From positions 372,001 to 436,000 of the forward strand of contig NZ_ATUE01000006.1 of NCBI RefSeq assembly GCF_000420045.1: a DNA stretch of 64,000 nucleotides, read 5' to 3'. Each line of letters starts with the position of its first letter. Within the stretch, counting starts at the first letter, position 1. A program made the position numbers and the translations under genes. The notes under the pieces are model-generated. The model did no database searches and had not been told where the DNA came from. It worked only from the letters and a program-made list of their open reading frames with translations. This DNA comes from Perlucidibaca piscinae DSM 21586. Its GTDB lineage: Bacteria; Pseudomonadota; Gammaproteobacteria; Pseudomonadales; Moraxellaceae. This document shows, piece after piece, positions 59,240 through 64,000 of the stretch.

Positions 59240-60460
59240 TTAGCGCGTGTAGGCAAGCCCCAGTGCCTGCCGGACATCGGCCAGGGTGGCGCCCGCCACC
59301 TCGCGGGCACGCTCGGCACCATCGGCCAGCACGCTGCGCAGCATGTCCGGGGCCTGCTCGAACTCGCGGCCACGGGCACGCATGGGCTCCAGCTCGGCAT
59401 TGATGGCATCGATCACCGGCTTCTTGCACTCGAGGCAACCGATGCCGGCACTGCGGCAACCCTGCTGCACCCACTCCTTGCGCTGTGCATCGGAATAGAC
59501 CTCGTGCAGCTGCCAGACCGGGCAGACATCGGGATTGCCGGCATCGCTGCGACGGATGCGCGCCGGATCAGTCGGCATCTTGCGCACCTTGGCATCGACA
59601 TCATCCGGTGCTTCACGCAGCGAGATGGTGTTGCCATAGGACTTGGACATCTTCTGGCCGTCGAGACCCGGCATTTTGGAGGCCGGCGTCAGCAGCGGCT
59701 GCGGCTCCGGCAGGATGATCTTGCCCGAGCCCTCGATGGAGCCGAGCAGACGCTCCTTGTCACCCAATGTGATGTTCTGCTGGTCACGCACCAGGGCCTG
59801 CGCCGTGCCCAGGGCCTCGACATCGCCGGTCTCCTGGTAGCGCTTGCGCAGATCGACATAGACCTTGGCCGCCTTCTTGCCCATCTTGGTGATGGCGGAC
59901 TCGACGGCCTGCTCGAAGCCGGGTTCGCGACCGTAGAGATGATTGAAGCGGCGCGCGACCTCGCGCGTCAGCTCGACGTGCGAGACCTGGTCGGCACCCA
60001 CCGGCACCAGACCGGCGCGATAGAGCAGGATGTCAGCCGCCTGCAGCAGCGGATAGCCGAGAAAGCCGTAGGTGGCCAGATCCTTCTCGCGCAGCTTTTC
60101 CTGCTGGTCCTTGTAGGTCGGCACGCGCTCCAGCCAGCCCAGCGGCGTCATCATGGACAGCAGCAGATGCAGCTCGGCGTGCTCGGGCATGGCCGACTGC
60201 ACGAACAGGGTCGCGGCGCGCGGATTGACGCCGGCGGCCAGCCAGTCCACCAGCATGTCCATGGTGGCCTGCTCGATGGCGGAGGGATCGTCGTAATGCG
60301 TGGTCAGGGCATGCCAGTCGGCGACAAAGAAGAAGCAGTCATATTCATGCTGCAACTTGACCCAGTTCTTCAGCACGCCGTGGTAGTGACCGAGGTGAAG
60401 ACGCCCGGTCGGGCGCATGCCGGACAACACGCGTTGCTGCGAAGCGACTGAACTCAACAC
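59240..60460 (-). CDS. trpS: Tryptophan--tRNA ligase
   Basis: Class I synthetase that charges tRNA-Trp. The 406-residue protein has the HIGH-type motif HLGH near residue 22, the tryptophan/ATP-binding GYPLLQAADILLY region near 135, and KMSKS near 267. It carries a Cys set (DVCPVWQLH and IGCLECKK near 315-345) of the longer TrpRS type. The start is GTG 60460, or TTG 60457, just after AGGGGA; no in-frame ATG precedes the conserved part. Confidence 0.95.
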   Translation of the reverse strand: MLSSVASQQRVLSGMRPTGRLHLGHYHGVLKNWVKLQHEYDCFFFVADWHALTTHYDDPSAIEQATMDMLVDWLAAGVNPRAATLFVQSAMPEHAELHLLLSMMTPLGWLERVPTYKDQQEKLREKDLATYGFLGYPLLQAADILLYRAGLVPVGADQVSHVELTREVARRFNHLYGREPGFEQAVESAITKMGKKAAKVYVDLRKRYQETGDVEALGTAQALVRDQQNITLGDKERLLGSIEGSGKIILPEPQPLLTPASKMPGLDGQKMSKSYGNTISLREAPDDVDAKVRKMPTDPARIRRSDAGNPDVCPVWQLHEVYSDAQRKEWVQQGCRSAGIGCLECKKPVIDAINAELEPMRARGREFEQAPDMLRSVLADGAERAREVAGATLADVRQALGLAYTR

Positions 60461-60587
60461 CCATCCCCTGCAAAGACCACAATCAGCCGGTGAGTATAGC
60501 CTGCCTGTTTCGTCATTGCAGTGCGGCGGGCGGCCAATTTGGCCATGACCGGTTCATGCTGGGGGATCGGTCGCGACGCTGGCACGC

Positions 60588-61208
60588 TCAGGCAAAGGCG
60601 CTGACATCGCCGAGGCCTTCGCGCATGACCTGCGGCACGCCGTCGCTGAAATCAATGACGCTGGTGGCCTGGGTGCTGCAGATGCCGGCATCGAGCACGG
60701 CATCGATCTGGTTGTGCAGACGCGCCAGGATGTCCTCGGGATCGCTGAGCGGATCGCTGTCACCCGGCAGGGTCAGCGTCGTCGACAGCAGAGGCTCCTG
60801 CAGGAGCTCGAGCAGGCCCCGGGCCACCGGATGATCCGGTACGCGTATGCCTATGCTCTGCTTCTTCGGATGCAGCAGGCGGCGCGGCACATCGCGGGTG
60901 CCGGGCAGAATGAAGGTATAGGCACCCGGTGTGTGCGCCTTGAGCAGGCGGAACACCGGATTGTCGACCTTGGCGTAGGTGCCGATCTCCGACAGGTCAC
61001 GGCAGAGCAGGGTCAGGTGATGCTTGTCGTCGAGCTGGCGCAGACGTCTCAGCTTTTCCATGGCGGCCTTGTCGCCGATGTGGCAAACCAGCACGTAGCT
61101 GGCATCGGTGGGCACGGCCAGGATCGCCCCGCCCTGGATCAGCTCGACCGCCTGCTTGAGCACGCGCGGCTGCGGATTGACCGGATGCAGTCGCCAGTGC
61201 TGGGTCAT
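60588..61208 (-). CDS. yciO: YciO family protein (TsaC/Sua5-like)
   Basis: A 206-residue protein of the YrdC-like fold, closest in layout to E. coli YciO. It has AVPTDASYVLVCHIGDKAAMEKLRRLRQL near residue 33, TLLCRDLSEIGTYAKVDN near 64, and PGAYTFILPGTRDVPRRLL near 95. Relatives of TsaC make threonylcarbamoyl-adenylate for tRNA t6A; YciO itself has a weak or different activity, so the annotation stays at family level. It overlaps the rnm gene by four bases. Confidence 0.92.
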   Translation of the reverse strand: MTQHWRLHPVNPQPRVLKQAVELIQGGAILAVPTDASYVLVCHIGDKAAMEKLRRLRQLDDKHHLTLLCRDLSEIGTYAKVDNPVFRLLKAHTPGAYTFILPGTRDVPRRLLHPKKQSIGIRVPDHPVARGLLELLQEPLLSTTLTLPGDSDPLSDPEDILARLHNQIDAVLDAGICSTQATSVIDFSDGVPQVMREGLGDVSAFA

Positions 61209-62119
61209 GACAGGGCCTCTGCCACCACCGGGACAGACCCGGTGGCAACGTCCGTCGCCATGCACGCTGGCAGACCGTCGACCGGCCAGCCCCAGGCCGT
61301 CCACACCGGTGTGCATCCTGCCGGCAGACGCGGAAAGTTGCCCAGAGCAATCCAGGGTGCCGGGGTGCCATGGTAGTCACTGCCCTGCGAGGCCAGCAGC
61401 CCCAGCTCGACCGACAGGCGACCCAGATACTGCACCATGTCCGGCTTCTCGGTGGCGGTGGCAACCTCGATGGCCTCGCCACCCGCCTGCCGGAAGGCCG
61501 CGATCAGGCCTCGCATCTTGGTCCGCGTCAGCGGATAGCGGCCGGGATGCGCCAGCACCGCGACTCCGCCGGCTGCGCGAATCCAGCTCACCGTATCCTC
61601 CAGGCTGGCCCATGGCATTGGCACCGAGGCCGGTTTGCGCGGGCCCAGATAACGGTCAAAGGCCTGCTGGATGGAGCTGACATGGCCGTTCGCAAACAGC
61701 CACTGCGAGAAATGCGTACGACTGATGGCGTCGGGACTTTGCGCCAGGGCCAGAACACCGTCGTAAACACCGGTCATGCCCAGTGCCTCCAGCTTGTCGG
61801 CCATGTGGCGGGCGCGCAGCGCGCGCGCACCGGCCTGTCTTGCCAGTCCGTCACGCAGAATGGGGTTTTCCGGATCAACCTGCAGACCGACCACATGGAT
61901 GTTGTGCCCGTTCCAGGCTGCCGAGATCTCGACGCCGTTGATCAGGCAAAGACCGTGCACGGCTGCGGCGGCTCGGGCCTCGGTCAGGCCCGCCACGGCA
62001 TCGTGATCGGTCAATGCCAGGGCCTTGACGCCGGCGCGCGCAGCCAGCGCCACCAGATCGGCTGGCGCAAGGCTGCCGTCCGAGTAGCGACTGTGGCTGT
62101 GCAGATCAATTTCCGGCAT
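61205..62119 (-). CDS. rnm: PHP-domain RNase AM (Rnm/TrpH/YciV)
   Basis: Metal-dependent PHP-family nuclease of 304 residues; the E. coli protein is a 5'-3' exonuclease acting on RNA ends. The metal-binding set is visible: DLHSHSRYSDG near residue 4, LALTDHDAVAG near 40, GVEISAAWNGHNIHVVG near 63, LAHPGRYPLT near 190, and GSDYHG near 246. ATG 62119 (MPEIDLHSHS) is the family start with GGAG upstream. It is coupled to yciO by a four-base overlap and divergent from yciB. Confidence 0.9.
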   Translation of the reverse strand: MPEIDLHSHSRYSDGSLAPADLVALAARAGVKALALTDHDAVAGLTEARAAAAVHGLCLINGVEISAAWNGHNIHVVGLQVDPENPILRDGLARQAGARALRARHMADKLEALGMTGVYDGVLALAQSPDAISRTHFSQWLFANGHVSSIQQAFDRYLGPRKPASVPMPWASLEDTVSWIRAAGGVAVLAHPGRYPLTRTKMRGLIAAFRQAGGEAIEVATATEKPDMVQYLGRLSVELGLLASQGSDYHGTPAPWIALGNFPRLPAGCTPVWTAWGWPVDGLPACMATDVATGSVPVVAEALS

Positions 62120-62201
62120 GGCATCCGGCTCCACGACTGCTTTAAGATGCCCCACTTTAACAGATCCGGACTGCTGACGCGGGCCGGCACGGAGACTGCT
62201 C

Positions 62202-62786
62202 ATGAGAGCCTGGCTGGACTTCCTGCCGCTGGTGGTGTTTTTCGCGGCCTACAAGATGCACGGCATCATGACGGCGGCCATGGCCCTGATGATCGCCGTG
62301 GTGCTGATCTACGGCGGGCTCTGGTGGCGCGAGCGACGTCTCGAGACAGGCCAGTGGATCACCGTGATCGCGACCGTGCTGCTGGGCAGCCTGACGCTGC
62401 TGCTGCATGACGAGCGCTACCTGCAGTGGAAGGCACCCGGCGTCTATGTCCTGCTCGCCCTGATCTTCGCCGGCAGTCGCTGGATCGGCGAGCGCCCGCT
62501 GGCCGAACGCATGATGGGACAGGCCGTGACCTTGTCGGCCGCGCAATGGCAGGGTCTGAACTGGGCCTGGGTGGTGTTCTTCCTGGCATCGGCTGCCGCC
62601 AATGCCTGGGTGGTGCTGTTCCTGCCCGCCTGGTGGGTGGACTTCAAGCTGTTCGGCAGCCTGGCCATGACCTTTGCCTTCGTGCTGGCACAAGGGGTCT
62701 GGTTCGTCCGCATCGGTGCCCTGCGCGCTGACACCGGCAACGGCTCCGGCAATGATTCCGGCCACGACCCCCGCAACGATTCCTGA
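62202..62786 (+). CDS. yciB: Inner-membrane septation protein YciB (IspZ)
   Basis: Polytopic inner-membrane protein of 194 residues linked to septation and envelope integrity. It has five or six helices and the family segments DFLPLVVFFAAYK near residue 5, ERRLETGQWITV near 44, and GLNWAWVVFFLASAAANAWV near 118. The end is a low-complexity Gly/Asn/Asp/Ser tail (after about residue 178). ATG 62202 has GGAG eight bases upstream. yciI and an mnmC-like gene follow on the same strand. Confidence 0.93.
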   Translation: MRAWLDFLPLVVFFAAYKMHGIMTAAMALMIAVVLIYGGLWWRERRLETGQWITVIATVLLGSLTLLLHDERYLQWKAPGVYVLLALIFAGSRWIGERPLAERMMGQAVTLSAAQWQGLNWAWVVFFLASAAANAWVVLFLPAWWVDFKLFGSLAMTFAFVLAQGVWFVRIGALRADTGNGSGNDSGHDPRNDS

Positions 62787-62809
62787 CCCTGACGCGAGCA
62801 TCCGACACC

Positions 62810-63109
62810 ATGTGGTACGCCATTCTTTCCGAAGACGCCCCTGATACCCTGCCCCTGCGCCTGGCCCATCGCCCGGCGCATCTGGCACGCCTGCAGGCAC
62901 TGCAGGCCGAAGGACGCCTGCTGCTGGCCGGTCCGCATCCGGCCATCGACAGTGAGGATCCGGGTCCTGCCGGCTTCACCGGCAGCCTGGTGGTCGCCGA
63001 GTTCGACAGCCTCGACGCCGCCCGCGCGTTTGCCGACAGCGATCCGTTCGTGACGCACGGCGTCTATGCCCGCGTGGTGGTCAAGCCCTTCCGCAAGACC
63101 CTGCCCTGA
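62810..63109 (+). CDS. yciI: YciI family protein
   Basis: Small 99-residue protein of the YCII family, a dimeric alpha/beta fold with unknown physiological role. Seen are LAHRPAHLARLQALQAEGRLLLAGPHPA (residues 18-45) and the VVAEFDSLDAARAFADSDPFVTHGVYARVVVKPFR segment, with the His and Asp residues proposed as an active site. It lies between yciB and the mnmC-like gene, an arrangement common in Pseudomonadales. Confidence 0.93.
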   Translation: MWYAILSEDAPDTLPLRLAHRPAHLARLQALQAEGRLLLAGPHPAIDSEDPGPAGFTGSLVVAEFDSLDAARAFADSDPFVTHGVYARVVVKPFRKTLP

Positions 63110-63114
63110 CCGGC

Positions 63115-64000
63115 ATGACGGTTGATGTCATCGTGGTCGGTGCCGGCATCGCCGGCGCCAGCACTGCCTGGCATCTGGCCGAGCGTGGCGCCAGCGTGCT
63201 GGTTCTGGAGTCCGCCGCGCAGCCCGGCAGCGGCGCATCCGGCAATCCGGTCGCCATCCTCTACCCCAAGCTGGTGCCGGCCCAGCATCTGGACGGACAC
63301 CTGCAGTCACAGGCCTTCCTGCGCGCACTGAAGACATTGCAGGACCCGCGCCTGAGCCCGCACTTCCTGCGCTGCGGCGTGCTCTGGCTGGCCGGGCGCA
63401 AGCCGGTCGTCGACATGGACAGCCGGCATCCCTGGTGGCAGACCCAGGTCTGGCCGGTGACGGCGGCCGAGGCCGGTGCGCATGCCGGGCTGACGCTGTC
63501 CACCGGTGGCTGGTGGCTGCCGAATGGCGGTCTGCTTCATCCCGCCGGCCTGCTGGCCGCGTTGCTGGCGCATCCGCGCATCCAGGTGCGCACCGCCTGC
63601 CGCGTGCTGGGACTGCGACCTGTCGCCGGCAACACGGGTGCCGGCATGGCGCCCGGCTGGCAGGTACACACCAGCACGGGCGAACTCGAGGCTGCCTCGG
63701 TGGTGATTGCCAACGCCGGCGATGCCCTGGCCTTGCCACAGACCGCCACCCTGCCCCTGAGTCCGGTGCGCGGACAGATCACGACCTTCAGTGGCGCCAG
63801 CGCGCAGCGCGCCGTGCTCTGCTATGGCGGCTATCTGAGCCCGTCCTGGCGGGGGCTGCAGTGTCTGGGCGCGACCTTCCAGCCCGGTCGCGTTGACGAC
63901 GCGCTCGACGACAGCGATGACAGGGTCAATCTGCAGACGCTGGCAGCGCTGCTGCCGGACGTGGCGCGGGCGCTCGCGGACAGTCCACGCGGACCGTCAC
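63115..64000 (+). CDS. mnmC: FAD-dependent oxidoreductase, MnmC C-terminal domain type (partial)
   Basis: The first 295 codons of a FAD enzyme that runs off the window. It starts directly with the FAD motif VDVIVVGAGIAGASTAWHLAERGASVLVLE. The conserved GASGNPVAILYPKL segment near residue 44 and CYGGYLSP/GATF near 240 match the C-terminal oxidase domain of MnmC, which demodifies cmnm5U34 in tRNA. In E. coli this domain is fused to a methyltransferase, which would have to be N-terminal. Here yciI ends six bases upstream, so this is the stand-alone (MnmC2-like) form. The 3' end cannot be judged. Confidence 0.85.
   Translation, partial: MTVDVIVVGAGIAGASTAWHLAERGASVLVLESAAQPGSGASGNPVAILYPKLVPAQHLDGHLQSQAFLRALKTLQDPRLSPHFLRCGVLWLAGRKPVVDMDSRHPWWQTQVWPVTAAEAGAHAGLTLSTGGWWLPNGGLLHPAGLLAALLAHPRIQVRTACRVLGLRPVAGNTGAGMAPGWQVHTSTGELEAASVVIANAGDALALPQTATLPLSPVRGQITTFSGASAQRAVLCYGGYLSPSWRGLQCLGATFQPGRVDDALDDSDDRVNLQTLAALLPDVARALADSPRGPS

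Overview
The window is a GC-rich gammaproteobacterial chromosome segment with mostly essential or core genes. Three features point to Pseudomonadales: the gyrA-serC-pheA-hisC-tyrA/aroA-cmk-rpsA-ihfB order with a fused TyrA-AroA protein, the ftsK-lolA-rarA / trxB-aat-bpt-infA block, and the ubiG-mupP-yciK block. ihfB followed by lapA and pyrF, a long-type isocitrate lyase and several FadL/acyl-CoA genes suggest Moraxellaceae with high GC (for example a Perlucidibaca-like genus). The family call is inference.

Layout. 1-2.7 kb: tail of a response-regulator-like gene, ETF-ubiquinone oxidoreductase, DUF1285 protein. 2.7-9.9 kb: DUF4010 membrane protein, two divergent L,D-transpeptidases, RapA, RluA. 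9.9-14.4 kb: MFS and DMT exporters, then a secreted alpha/beta hydrolase overlapping mlaA. 14.4-26.4 kb: cysG-serS, a foreign insertion, rarA-lolA-ftsK, then divergent trxB-aat-bpt-infA. 26.5-41.3 kb: a lipid and acetate module with acyl-CoA synthetase, DyP peroxidase, malate synthase G, a LysR regulator, isocitrate lyase, a PF10118 protein with a divergent AraC regulator, and two FadL porins flanking ttcA. 41.4-53.9 kb: pyrF, lapA, ihfB, rpsA, cmk, tyrA-aroA, hisC, pheA, serC, gyrA, all on the minus strand. 54-56.2 kb: ubiG-mupP-yciK. 56.3-64 kb: DUF2721, rluB, scpB, scpA, trpS, yciO, rnm, then yciB, yciI and a stand-alone MnmC oxidase domain cut by the window end.

The most unusual part is 17.0-18.9 kb, between serS and rarA, genes that are normally adjacent in this lineage. 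It holds what looks like a complete integron gene cassette: a GTTAGAC core site, an AT-richer EcsC-family gene, and a 60-bp attC site whose left inverse core is the exact complement of the cassette's own first core. A truncated second cassette and an inverted HigB/HigA-like toxin-antitoxin pair follow. The toxin gene has an in-frame amber codon. No integrase gene is visible, so this is an orphan cassette cluster.

Functionally, much of the window supports growth on fatty acids and acetate: FadL uptake, CoA activation, electron transfer from beta-oxidation by ETF-QO, and the glyoxylate shunt. The rest covers envelope maintenance (Ldt enzymes, MlaA, LolA, MupP, YciB), chromosome handling (FtsK, ScpAB, IHF, gyrase, RarA), translation and aromatic or serine biosynthesis.
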